From an uncultured Bacteroidota bacterium (GTDB taxonomy: Bacteria > Bacteroidota > Bacteroidia > Flavobacteriales > Flavobacteriaceae): DNA of 64,000 nt. Position 1 is the first letter of the stretch. Each line of letters opens with the position of its first letter. The stretch covers positions 60,010 through 124,009 of the forward strand of contig CACMVZ010000002.1 of the NCBI GenBank assembly GCA_902617285.1, read 5' to 3'. This document shows positions 45,389 to 53,487 of the stretch, one piece after another. The position numbers and the translations under genes were made by a program. The notes beneath the pieces are model-generated. The model was not told the origin of the DNA. It was given only the letters and a program-made list of their open reading frames with translations, and did not search any database.

Positions 45389-45733
45389 CTAATCATCTAT
45401 GGTTTCAGTGGGAATTTCAGGAATGCTTTGTTCTGGAATTTCTGGTATGGTTTGCTCAGGAATCGAATCATCAATTAGAATTGAATCAGAATTATCTGAA
45501 TCATTCATTAGTGTTACGTTTGAGATAAGAATCAAAACAAGAATAATTACAGCAAGAGCCCATGTGCTTTTATCAAGAAAATCTGTGGTGCTTTTTACAC
45601 CACCAATTTGTTGTTGCCCTCCACCAAAAGTAGAGGATAGACCTCCTCCTTTAGGGTTTTGAACCATGATCACAAGTATTAATAAAACACAAACAAATAA
45701 AATCAGCGATACTAATATCCAAAAGGTTCCCAT
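45389..45733 (-). CDS. secG: preprotein translocase subunit SecG
   Basis: 114 aa. Two membrane spans (about 2-25, and 54-73, STWALAVIILVLILISN) flank the conserved MVQNPKGGGLSSTFGGGQQQIGGVKSTTDFLDKSTW loop, the SecG hallmark. It assists SecYEG protein export. The C-terminal periplasmic or cytoplasmic tail is acidic and repetitive, with IPE-based units (PEQTIPEIPEQSIPEIPTETI), as in several Bacteroidota SecG proteins. It lies two bases after the TPR gene. Confidence 0.94.
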   Translation of the reverse strand: MGTFWILVSLILFVCVLLILVIMVQNPKGGGLSSTFGGGQQQIGGVKSTTDFLDKSTWALAVIILVLILISNVTLMNDSDNSDSILIDDSIPEQTIPEIPEQSIPEIPTETIDD

Positions 45734-45735
45734 GA

Positions 45736-46341
45736 TTAATTATTATTTTTTTTTAAGTTTTTTATCTTTTCAATTTGGTCTGCAAAGAAACTACTTTTTT
45801 TTGGATATTTCAAGCTTAATATATTATAAGCTTTTATCGCTTTATTATATTTTTTTTGATCAATATAAATTTTAGCGAGTGTCTCAGTAATTAGGTCATC
45901 TTTAATCTTTGATTCAGGTAAAATTTCTGGATCAGGCTTATATTCCATTTTTATATTAATTTTTGGAGAATTCTTTATGAATTTATCAATTAAATCAATC
46001 TTGTAATCTAAATTTGATTCACTTTCATTTATTACATCAAACCAATCTAAAAAAGAATATTTTTCAATTTTATCAACCTTATTATTAATTTTATTTTCTT
46101 CCTTTTCATATATCCATTTCCTTAGTATAGACCTATTACGTGTTAAGATAGCTGTCTTTGGAAGTATCTCGCTAAATGAGTCTTTTCTCTGAACTTTAAG
46201 TGACTTTAAATAATAAGCTGATGCAGTTTGAAAGAATGGATATGCATTTAATATTTCTTTTAAAACTGAAGATGTTACTTTATCCGACGGATCAAATTCT
46301 TTTAAAATTTTTGAAAAGGAGTCTTTGGTTTTATTTACCAT
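45736..46341 (-). CDS. conserved protein with one C-terminal TPR-like unit, between lptE and secG
   Basis: 201 aa, no signal peptide. The N-terminal half (ILKEFDPSDKVTSSVLKEILNAYPFFQTASAYYLKSLKVQ) resembles a conserved flavobacterial protein found between lptE and secG. The C-terminus has one clear TPR-like helix pair, LITETLAKIYIDQKKYNKAIKAYNILSLKYPKKSSFF (about 155-191). Very Lys-rich. Probably cytoplasmic. The function is unknown; the fixed position between LPS assembly and Sec genes hints at an envelope link. Overlaps lptE by seven bases. Confidence 0.75.
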   Translation of the reverse strand: MVNKTKDSFSKILKEFDPSDKVTSSVLKEILNAYPFFQTASAYYLKSLKVQRKDSFSEILPKTAILTRNRSILRKWIYEKEENKINNKVDKIEKYSFLDWFDVINESESNLDYKIDLIDKFIKNSPKINIKMEYKPDPEILPESKIKDDLITETLAKIYIDQKKYNKAIKAYNILSLKYPKKSSFFADQIEKIKNLKKNNN

Positions 46342-46859
46342 TTTGCCAATGTTTCATTAAGGATATCTTGAGTAATTCTTTCAAAAATTTCTTCAAGCGC
46401 AGCACCCTTTACATCAAATACTTGAAGATTACCTGGAAAGTCATAGTAGAATGAGAATCTTTTTTCTATGTTGTCCTCTTCATTTAAAACATTTTCATAA
46501 CTAACCATAACAGCCATTGTTAATCTATTCTGAGCTGCTTTAATCTCAGCAGTAGCTGCCATAGGAGTAACACTAAACTCAACAATTTCACCACTATATA
46601 TGATATCACCTCCTTCATTGACAAGGTTCAGACTAGTCTGATTAACAATCAAGTCTTGTAATGCAATAGTAAAGTCTCTGTCCAGACCAGGTTCAATTGT
46701 AGATCCAGGCCTACCACCAGCAGCATTTTCAAAATAATTAACCTGAAAAGTTTCAACACCTGATGGAATCGATGAACCAGTAAAGCTGTAGATTCCACAT
46801 GAGAAACTTATTAATGAAAAACTAAAAAGTAAAAAATATCTTTTAAAATTCTGAAACAT
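46335..46859 (-). CDS. lptE: LPS assembly lipoprotein LptE
   Basis: 174 aa. Lipoprotein signal MFQNFKRYFLLFSFSLISFSC with lipobox ISFSC and Cys at 21, followed by the family start GIYSFTGSSIPSGVETFQVNYFENAA. LptE plugs the LptD barrel that inserts LPS in the outer membrane. The rest (LVNEGGDIIYSGEIVEFSVTPMA, RLTMAVMVSYEN) has the strand-helix pattern of LptE, and the C-terminus ends in the usual helix (EEIFERITQDILNETLAKW). Its start overlaps the sigma-54 regulator by 17 bases. Confidence 0.88.
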   Translation of the reverse strand: MFQNFKRYFLLFSFSLISFSCGIYSFTGSSIPSGVETFQVNYFENAAGGRPGSTIEPGLDRDFTIALQDLIVNQTSLNLVNEGGDIIYSGEIVEFSVTPMAATAEIKAAQNRLTMAVMVSYENVLNEEDNIEKRFSFYYDFPGNLQVFDVKGAALEEIFERITQDILNETLAKW

Positions 46860-48105
46860 CTCCTAGGTTATGTTGTTTAATTTTTCTGTATAATGTTCTC
46901 TCAGATATACCAAGTTCTTTAGCAGCATTTTTTCTTCTTCCATTAGTCCTGATTAAAGCTTGTTTTATCATTTCTAGTTCCTTATCCTGAAGAGAAAGAG
47001 TTTCTTCTTCTTCAATAGTCTCAACATACTCATACTTATCCTGAGCTTTGCTCTCAAGGTCAACATTTAAATCAACTGCTGAATTTTCTATTTCTTGACT
47101 ATCATATGACTCATCATCACCATAAATTTTATTAATCAACCCTTGATTCTTTTCTTTTATGTCACTGTTATTATCTCCTTGCATTATTTCAAGAGTTAAT
47201 TTTTTTAGATCATTTAAGTCATTCTTCATATCAAATAAAACCTTGTAAAGAATTTCACGCTCTGATGAAAAAGAGGATGAATCCTCTTTAACATTATCAA
47301 TAGTTGCTGGAAGTTTTGAAACTTTATTTGGAAGATAACTATTTAAAGTATCACTTTTAAGATTTCTTTCTTTTTCTAATATTGACATTTGTTCAGCAAC
47401 ATTTCTTAATTGTCTAATATTACCTTTCCAATCTTGTTGACAAAGCAAATCTTGAGCGGAATCATCAAGTCTTAAGGTTGGCATATTGTATTTTTGGGCA
47501 AAATCAGATGCAAATTTTCTGAATAAGATAGGGATATCATCTTTTCTATCTCTTAATGGCGGTATGTTAATAATTATAGTACTAAGTCTGTAAAAAAGAT
47601 CTTCTCTAAATTTTCCTTTTTTTATTGCCTCATCCATATTTACATTAGTTGCGGCCACGATTCTTACATTAGTTTTTTGAACTTTTGAAGATCCAACTTT
47701 GATATATTCTCCACTTTCAAGAATTCTTAAAAGTCTGACTTGAGTTGAAAGTGGAAGTTCACCAACTTCATCTAGAAATATTGTACCTCCATCTGCTACT
47801 TCAAAATAACCGCTCCTGTTTGCTGTAGCTCCTGTAAATGCTCCTTTTTCATGCCCGAATAATTCAGAATCAATTGTCCCCTCAGGAATTGCTCCACAGT
47901 TAACTGCAATATATTTTGCATGTTTTCTATGAGAATATTGATGAATAATTTTAGGAATGTTCTCTTTACCAACTCCACTCTCACCTGTAACAAGGACAGA
48001 TATATCAGAGTTAGCAACTTGAATTGATTTTTCAATTGCTCTGTTAAGTTTAGGGTTATCTCCAATTATACCAAACCTTTGTTTTACTGTTAAAACCGAC
48101 TCCAT
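46843..48105 (-). CDS. sigma-54 interaction domain transcriptional activator without receiver domain
   Basis: 420 aa. The AAA+ domain starts at once (about 10-240): Walker A VTGESGVGKENIPKIIH, the sigma-54 contact loop ELFGHEKGAFTGATANRSG (GAFTGA), Walker B GGTIFLDEVGELP, and sensor II near QDWKGNIRQLRNVAEQM. A linker rich in Asp, Asn, Ser and Glu (about 265-370) leads to a Fis-type helix-turn-helix (LIRTNGRRKNAAKELGISERTLYRKIKQH, 382-410). With no N-terminal sensory domain, activity may be set by abundance or partner proteins. This protein has its conserved place between miaB and lptE in Flavobacteriia. One base is shared with the miaB stop. Confidence 0.93.
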   Translation of the reverse strand: MESVLTVKQRFGIIGDNPKLNRAIEKSIQVANSDISVLVTGESGVGKENIPKIIHQYSHRKHAKYIAVNCGAIPEGTIDSELFGHEKGAFTGATANRSGYFEVADGGTIFLDEVGELPLSTQVRLLRILESGEYIKVGSSKVQKTNVRIVAATNVNMDEAIKKGKFREDLFYRLSTIIINIPPLRDRKDDIPILFRKFASDFAQKYNMPTLRLDDSAQDLLCQQDWKGNIRQLRNVAEQMSILEKERNLKSDTLNSYLPNKVSKLPATIDNVKEDSSSFSSEREILYKVLFDMKNDLNDLKKLTLEIMQGDNNSDIKEKNQGLINKIYGDDESYDSQEIENSAVDLNVDLESKAQDKYEYVETIEEEETLSLQDKELEMIKQALIRTNGRRKNAAKELGISERTLYRKIKQHNLGDVSEF

Positions 48106-49490
48106 TATACTTTAGCTTTTAATTGATTAATATTTCCAATTAGAGTTGCAGTTGTGCAATCACTAATATCAACATTTACAGTATCACCCAATTTAAAATT
48201 GTATTTAGGAAAAACAACAACATTATTTTCAGTTGTTCTTCCACTCCAAAAATCACTTGATTTTTTAGATTCTTTATCTATAAGTACTTCGCAATTTTTA
48301 TTTATGAAACTTTTATTTCTTTCTAGACTATGTTTTTGTTGAAGAGTAATTATTTCCTCTAACCTTCTTTGTTTAATTTCTGGAGAGATATCATCTTTAA
48401 AGTTTCTAGCCGCATAAGTTCCTGGTCTTTCAGAATAAGTAAACATATATCCAAAGTCATACTTTACTTCTTCCATAAGAGATAAAGTATCTTGATGATC
48501 TCTATCAGTTTCAGATGGAAAACCAGTAATCATATCATGGGAAATACCACAATTAGGTATCACCTCTCTAATTCTGTTTATAAGATTAAGATATTCCTCT
48601 CTAGTATGAAGTCGATTCATTTTTTTCAAAATTCTGTCACTTCCAGACTGAATTGGAAGGTGAATATAGTTACAGATATTTTTATGTCTGGCCATTGTTT
48701 CAATTACATCAATTGTCATGTCCTGAGGATTAGAAGTTGAAAACCTTATTCTGATTTCAGGAAAACTTGAAGCAACTAGGTCAAGTAGGCTTGAAAATTT
48801 TACAGAATTTTTCTTTTGCTCTTCTGTAGCCTTTTTAAAGTCTTTTTTAGGACCTCCACCATACCATAAATAACTATCAACATTTTGTCCAAGTAATGTA
48901 ATTTCCTTATATCCTTTTTGATTTAATTCATCCACCTCCCTTATTATGCTGTCAGGATTTCTACTTCTCTCTCTACCTCTAGTAAATGGCACAACACAAA
49001 AAGTACACATGTTATCACACCCTCTTGTAATTGATACAAATGCATTAATACCGTTGTTATGAATTCTTACAGGTGAAATATCTCCATAGGTTTCAGACTT
49101 TGATAATATAACATTAACTGCTTTTTGGTTATGATCAACCTCATCCAATAGGTTTGGAAGGTCTTTATATGAATCTGGTCCTACAATTAGGTCAACCATT
49201 TTTTCTTCTTCAAGAAGCTTATCCTTTAATCTTTCAGCCATACAACCTAATAGCCCTATTTTTAGATTGCTATTATCCTTTTTGTAAGAATTATATGTTT
49301 TAAGTTTATTTCGAACTGTTTGTTCAGCCTTATCTCTTATTGAACAGGTATTAAGTAAAACTAGATTTGCTCTCTTTGAATCATCAGTTAATTCATAGCC
49401 ATCTTTTTTTAATATAGATGCAACAACCTCACTGTCGGCAAAATTCATCTGACACCCGTATGTTTCAATAAATAAAGACTTCTTTTTGAT
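48105..49490 (-). CDS. miaB: tRNA-2-methylthio-N6-dimethylallyladenosine synthase MiaB, apparent non-ATG start
   Basis: Radical SAM methylthiotransferase acting on A37 of tRNAs that read U-starting codons. The radical SAM cluster CxxxCxxC is in RGCDNMCTFCVVPFTRGRERSR; the auxiliary cluster needs Cys in YGCQMN, NTCSIRDKAEQ and LGCMAERL; a C-terminal TRAM domain is present. The first ATG (49448) lies inside YGCQMNFADSE and would lose the first cluster Cys. The frame stays open for 18 more codons to a TAA at 49505-49503 and encodes KKKSLFIETYGCQ, the true family N-terminus, but contains only ATC, ATT and TTA as possible starts. I place the start at the ATC at 49490; ATT at 49496 is the alternative. 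A single base error in the assembly could also explain it. Confidence 0.9.
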   Translation of the reverse strand: MKKKSLFIETYGCQMNFADSEVVASILKKDGYELTDDSKRANLVLLNTCSIRDKAEQTVRNKLKTYNSYKKDNSNLKIGLLGCMAERLKDKLLEEEKMVDLIVGPDSYKDLPNLLDEVDHNQKAVNVILSKSETYGDISPVRIHNNGINAFVSITRGCDNMCTFCVVPFTRGRERSRNPDSIIREVDELNQKGYKEITLLGQNVDSYLWYGGGPKKDFKKATEEQKKNSVKFSSLLDLVASSFPEIRIRFSTSNPQDMTIDVIETMARHKNICNYIHLPIQSGSDRILKKMNRLHTREEYLNLINRIREVIPNCGISHDMITGFPSETDRDHQDTLSLMEEVKYDFGYMFTYSERPGTYAARNFKDDISPEIKQRRLEEIITLQQKHSLERNKSFINKNCEVLIDKESKKSSDFWSGRTTENNVVVFPKYNFKLGDTVNVDISDCTTATLIGNINQLKAKV

Positions 49491-49532
49491 AAAAATTAAT
49501 TTTTAGTAAAATTACTCAATTAATTTAAATTA

Positions 49533-49545
49533 TGCCAATTTGTCA
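49533..49545 (-). promoter_or_regulatory. TGACA-N3-TGGCA element upstream of miaB
   Basis: Minus-strand TGACA-AAT-TGGCA lies about 43 bases before the proposed miaB start. It has the same form, TGnCA-N3-TGnCA, as the repeat before groES. It may be a promoter or operator shared by the two units; it is also a near-palindrome with one mismatch. Confidence 0.35.
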
Positions 49546-49549
49546 GTAT

Positions 49550-50914
49550 TTATGAATTATAATTTTTGATTTTATCATAACCTCCAGGTATGTTTGAAAA
49601 GTTTGATATTCCATTAGCAAGAAGAATTGATGCTGCTATCATACTTCTGTAACCCCCTTTGCAGTGTACATAAAATGTTTTTTCAAAAGAAACTTTATCA
49701 ATAGATTTATTTAGATCAATCAGAGGAATATTAATAGAGTTTAGTAATGATTCGCTTTTGTGTTCATTTTTTGATCTAACATCAAGGATATCTTTATTAT
49801 TATCTATAGTTGAGAATTTTGATGCAGATTCATTTAATACTTTATTAATAATACCTCCATATTCAATCCAGGTATTAATTCCACCCTCTAGATATCCAAT
49901 AACATTGTCAAAACCAACTCTTGATAGTCTAATAATGGCTTCTTTTTCTCTGCCTTCAGGTGCAATTAAAATTAACTTTTTGGAGACATCTTCTAATATT
50001 TCTCCAACCCATGGAGCAAATCTTCCATCTAATCCAATAAAAATTGAACCTGGTATGTGAGATGATGAAAAATCTTCAACACTTCTTACATCAAGTATTG
50101 TTACCTTTTCCTTGAGCATATTATTAACTTCCTCTGCAGTTAAACTATTAAAACTCCTATTAATTATTTCATCAGATTCATCATAACCTTCTTTGTTTAA
50201 CATTACATTATCTGGAAAATATTTTGGAGGATCTAATAATCCCTCTAAAACTTCTCTGATAAATTCATCTTTTGTCATATCTTCTCTAAGCGCATAGTTA
50301 GTCCTTTTTTGATCACCTAATTTTCCAATAGTCTCTGAGCTAAGATCTTTTCCACATGAACTTCCTTCACCATGTCCTGGATAAATTATAACATCATCAC
50401 TCAGAGTCATTATCTTATTTCTAAGGCTATCGAATAACATCGAGGCTAAATCTCTATTGCTCATACTAGAATTTTGAGATAAGTCTGGTCTACCAACATC
50501 ACCTAAGAAGAGAGTATCTCCAGTAAAAATAGCATAATCTTTTCCAGATGAATCTTTTAATAAATAAGTGGTACTTTCAATGGTGTGTCCTGGAGTGTGA
50601 ATTGCAACTATAGTTATATCACCAATTTTAAACTCTTGATAATCTTTTGCAACTATATTTTCAAAACTAGTTTCTGCTTTAGGCCCATAAACTATCTCTG
50701 CACCTGATTTTTTTGCAAGATTTAAATGACCACTAATAAAATCTGCATGAATGTGTGTTTCAAAAATGTATTTGATTTTTGAATTACTTGTTTTAGCTTT
50801 AGATATATATACATCAACCTCTCTTAAAGGATCAATAATAGCTACCTCATTATTACTCTCAATATAGTACGAACCTTGTGATAAACACTTAGTATATATC
50901 TGCTCAACTTTCAT
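49550..50914 (-). CDS. MBL-fold hydrolase with two rhodanese domains (persulfide dioxygenase-like)
   Basis: 454 aa. The metallo-beta-lactamase domain (1-230) has the ETHE1-type motif ETHIHADFISGH (about 52-63), AIHTPGHTIEST (about 105-116), FTGDTLFLGDVGRPDL (about 130-145) and IIYPGHGEGSSCG (about 176-188). The first rhodanese domain (about 265-350) has no active-site Cys (IAPEGREKEA); the second (about 372-452) has it in YVHCKGGYRS. Related CstB-type enzymes oxidise glutathione or coenzyme A persulfides to sulfite and move sulfur with the rhodanese Cys. Cytoplasmic. Its own promoter (TTG-N20-TAATTTTG) lies just upstream. Confidence 0.88.
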   Translation of the reverse strand: MKVEQIYTKCLSQGSYYIESNNEVAIIDPLREVDVYISKAKTSNSKIKYIFETHIHADFISGHLNLAKKSGAEIVYGPKAETSFENIVAKDYQEFKIGDITIVAIHTPGHTIESTTYLLKDSSGKDYAIFTGDTLFLGDVGRPDLSQNSSMSNRDLASMLFDSLRNKIMTLSDDVIIYPGHGEGSSCGKDLSSETIGKLGDQKRTNYALREDMTKDEFIREVLEGLLDPPKYFPDNVMLNKEGYDESDEIINRSFNSLTAEEVNNMLKEKVTILDVRSVEDFSSSHIPGSIFIGLDGRFAPWVGEILEDVSKKLILIAPEGREKEAIIRLSRVGFDNVIGYLEGGINTWIEYGGIINKVLNESASKFSTIDNNKDILDVRSKNEHKSESLLNSINIPLIDLNKSIDKVSFEKTFYVHCKGGYRSMIAASILLANGISNFSNIPGGYDKIKNYNS

Positions 50915-50921
50915 CTTATCA

Positions 50922-50952
50922 CAAAATTACTTTCTTTAAAACTAACTAGCAA
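50922..50952 (-). promoter_or_regulatory. promoter of the MBL-rhodanese gene
   Basis: Minus-strand TTG (50952-50950), 20-base spacer, TAATTTTG (50929-50922), seven bases before the start codon, so the mRNA is nearly leaderless. Confidence 0.7.
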
Positions 50953-50987
50953 TTATGTTAAACAAATTTTAAAATTTTTATTTTTTT

Positions 50988-51019
50988 TTGATGCAAAAGA
51001 ATAAATCTAATTACATTTA
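50988..51019 (+). promoter_or_regulatory. candidate topA promoter
   Basis: TTG (50988-50990), 21-base spacer, TACATTTA (51012-51019), one mismatch to TAnnTTTG. ATG is 17 bases further. The remainder of the 122-base divergent gap is plain A/T-rich DNA. Confidence 0.4.
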
Positions 51020-51036
51020 GGCCCAAAAAATAAAAT

Positions 51037-53487
51037 ATGCCAAAAAATTTAGTCATAGTTGAGTCTGCTACAAAAGCAAAGACTATTGAGAAAATTTTGG
51101 GACAAGACTTTAAAGTTGTGTCTTGTGTTGGGCATATTTCAGATCTTCCAGTTAAAGAATTAGGAGTTGATGTTGAAAATGATTTCAAACCAAAATATAT
51201 AATTCCTACAGAAAAGAAACCCGTTATAAAAGACCTAAAAAAGTATGTTAGTGAGTCTGAGAAAGTTTGGTTGGCTAGTGATGAGGATAGAGAAGGAGAG
51301 GCAATTGCTTGGCACTTATATGAAAATTTAAACTTGACTAATAAAGACTATGATCGAATAGTATTTCATGAAATAACTAAAAAGGCAATTTTAAATGCAT
51401 TGGATAGTCCTAGAGAGATAAACTATAATCTTGTAAATGCTCAACAGGCTAGAAGAGTATTAGATAGATTAGTAGGTTATGAATTATCTCCAGTATTATG
51501 GAGAAAAGTTAAGACAGGCCTTTCTGCTGGTAGAGTTCAGTCTGTTTCCGTAAGACTTATTGTTGAAAAAGAAAGAGAGATCAAAAACTTTAAAACAAAC
51601 AGCACTTACAAGTCAATAGGAACTTTTAAAAATTCCACTGGAGTCAACCTTAAGGCTGAGCTAAACAATAAATTTGATTCTGCTGAAGAAGTTATAGCAT
51701 TTCTTCAACAAAATATCAATAGTACATATACTGTGTCTAATTTAGAAAAAAAACCAGCTAAGAAATCTCCTACACCTCCTTTTACTACATCAACGCTTCA
51801 GCAAGAGGCTTCAAGGAAATTAGGTTTTGGTGTTACTAGGACCATGTCAACTGCTCAAAAACTTTACGAAGCAGGTTTAATAACATATATGAGAACAGAT
51901 AGTGTTACTATATCCGAAGAAGCTAAATCATCAATTTTATCTAAAATTGAAAGTAAGTATGGTGAAAGTTATGTAAATCTGAGAAATTATAAAAACAAAA
52001 ATAAATCAGCTCAAGAGGCTCACGAAGCTGTAAGACCAACAGATATTTCTGTTGAAGATATATCCTCAGATTATGATCAGCAAAGATTGTATCAACTTAT
52101 ATGGAGAAGGACAATTTCCTCACAAATGTCAGATGCACAAATAGAGAGAACAGTCGTAAATATCAACTCTAACTCTTTTGATGAAATATTCATTGCAAGA
52201 GGTGAAGTAATTAAATTTGATGGTTTTCTTAGAGTTTATATTGAAGGAACTGATGATGAGACAAAGGAAGAAAAAGATACTTTACCACAATTAAATGTTA
52301 ATGAAAATCTTGATTTAATTAATATTATATCAAGAGAATCATTCTCAAGACCCCCATCAAGGTATACTGAAGCATCTTTAGTGAAAAAATTGGAGGAACT
52401 TGGTATTGGTAGACCTGCAACTTATGCTACTACAATATCAACAATACAAAACAGAGGTTATGTATCAAAAGGTGATAACGAAGGCCAAGAAAGAATATAC
52501 AAATCCATAGAACTAAAAAATGGAGATATAACTGAGATTACTTCAACTGAAAAGACTGGTTCTAATAAAGGTAAGCTTGTGCCTACTGATATTGGGATAA
52601 TTGTTAATGACTTTTTAGTTGATAATTTTAATAATATCCTTGATTACGGATTTACAGCAGAGGTTGAAAAAAGTTTTGATAAGATAGCTGAGGGAAATCA
52701 AAATTGGACTGATATAATCAAACAATTTTATACAGATTTTCATTTGAATGTAAATATTGTAAAAGATACAGCTGAAAGACAATCTGGTGAAAAAATTTTA
52801 GGAGATGATCCAGTCTCTGGAAGAGTTGTTAAGGTAAGGCTTGGAAAGTTTGGTCCAATTGCTCAAATTGGAACAGTTGATGATGAGGATAAACCAATTT
52901 TTGCTAGCCTAACTACAGAGCAGCAGTTAGACACAATAACTTTAGACGAAGCACTGGAACTATTCAAGTTTCCTAAGGAAATTGGGACTTATAATGGAGA
53001 GATTGTAACTGTCAATAATGGTAGATATGGACCATATTTAAAATATTCATCAAAGTCTATTTCAATACCAAAGGAAATTGATCCACATTCAGTTGATATA
53101 GACTCTGCAATTCCACTAATTGACGAAAAGTTAAAAGCAGATGAACCTATTCACATTTATAACGATTTACCTGTAACAAAAGGAAAGGGAAGGTTTGGAC
53201 CATTTATAAAGTGGAATGAAATGTTTATTAACGTAAATAAGACATATGACTTTGATGATCTTACAATAGATAATATTGAAGAACTAATTGAGATAAAATT
53301 AAAAAAGGAAAAAGAAAAATTAATTGCTGAGTGGGTCGATGAAGGCATAAAGCTTGAAAAAGGTAGATGGGGTAGGTCAGTTATCTCAATGGGTAAAAAG
53401 AAAATAGAAATTCCAAAAGAAATTGATCCTAAAACTATTACATTAGATATTGCTAAAGAATATCTAAATCCAAAAAAGAAAAAATGA
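51037..53487 (+). CDS. topA: DNA topoisomerase I (type IA)
   Basis: 816 aa. Relaxes negative supercoils. The TOPRIM domain has NLVIVESATKAKTIEKILG (4-22) and ASDEDREGEAIAWHLYENL (about 82-100). The active-site Tyr is in GLITYMRTDS (about residue 284). Further hallmarks: LSAGRVQSVSVRLIVEKE and GRPATYATTISTIQNRGYV. The C-terminus carries three glycine-rich topoisomerase repeats (RYGPYLKYSSKSISIP, GRFGPFIKWNEMFINV, RWGRSVISMGKKKIEIP) rather than zinc ribbons, normal for Bacteroidota. Its stop overlaps the next start by four bases (ATGA). Confidence 0.97.
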   Translation: MPKNLVIVESATKAKTIEKILGQDFKVVSCVGHISDLPVKELGVDVENDFKPKYIIPTEKKPVIKDLKKYVSESEKVWLASDEDREGEAIAWHLYENLNLTNKDYDRIVFHEITKKAILNALDSPREINYNLVNAQQARRVLDRLVGYELSPVLWRKVKTGLSAGRVQSVSVRLIVEKEREIKNFKTNSTYKSIGTFKNSTGVNLKAELNNKFDSAEEVIAFLQQNINSTYTVSNLEKKPAKKSPTPPFTTSTLQQEASRKLGFGVTRTMSTAQKLYEAGLITYMRTDSVTISEEAKSSILSKIESKYGESYVNLRNYKNKNKSAQEAHEAVRPTDISVEDISSDYDQQRLYQLIWRRTISSQMSDAQIERTVVNINSNSFDEIFIARGEVIKFDGFLRVYIEGTDDETKEEKDTLPQLNVNENLDLINIISRESFSRPPSRYTEASLVKKLEELGIGRPATYATTISTIQNRGYVSKGDNEGQERIYKSIELKNGDITEITSTEKTGSNKGKLVPTDIGIIVNDFLVDNFNNILDYGFTAEVEKSFDKIAEGNQNWTDIIKQFYTDFHLNVNIVKDTAERQSGEKILGDDPVSGRVVKVRLGKFGPIAQIGTVDDEDKPIFASLTTEQQLDTITLDEALELFKFPKEIGTYNGEIVTVNNGRYGPYLKYSSKSISIPKEIDPHSVDIDSAIPLIDEKLKADEPIHIYNDLPVTKGKGRFGPFIKWNEMFINVNKTYDFDDLTIDNIEELIEIKLKKEKEKLIAEWVDEGIKLEKGRWGRSVISMGKKKIEIPKEIDPKTITLDIAKEYLNPKKKK

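Noticed and set aside
46843..48105. NtrC-type response regulator
   Set aside because: The AAA+ domain begins at residue 10; there is no receiver domain with a phosphorylatable Asp.
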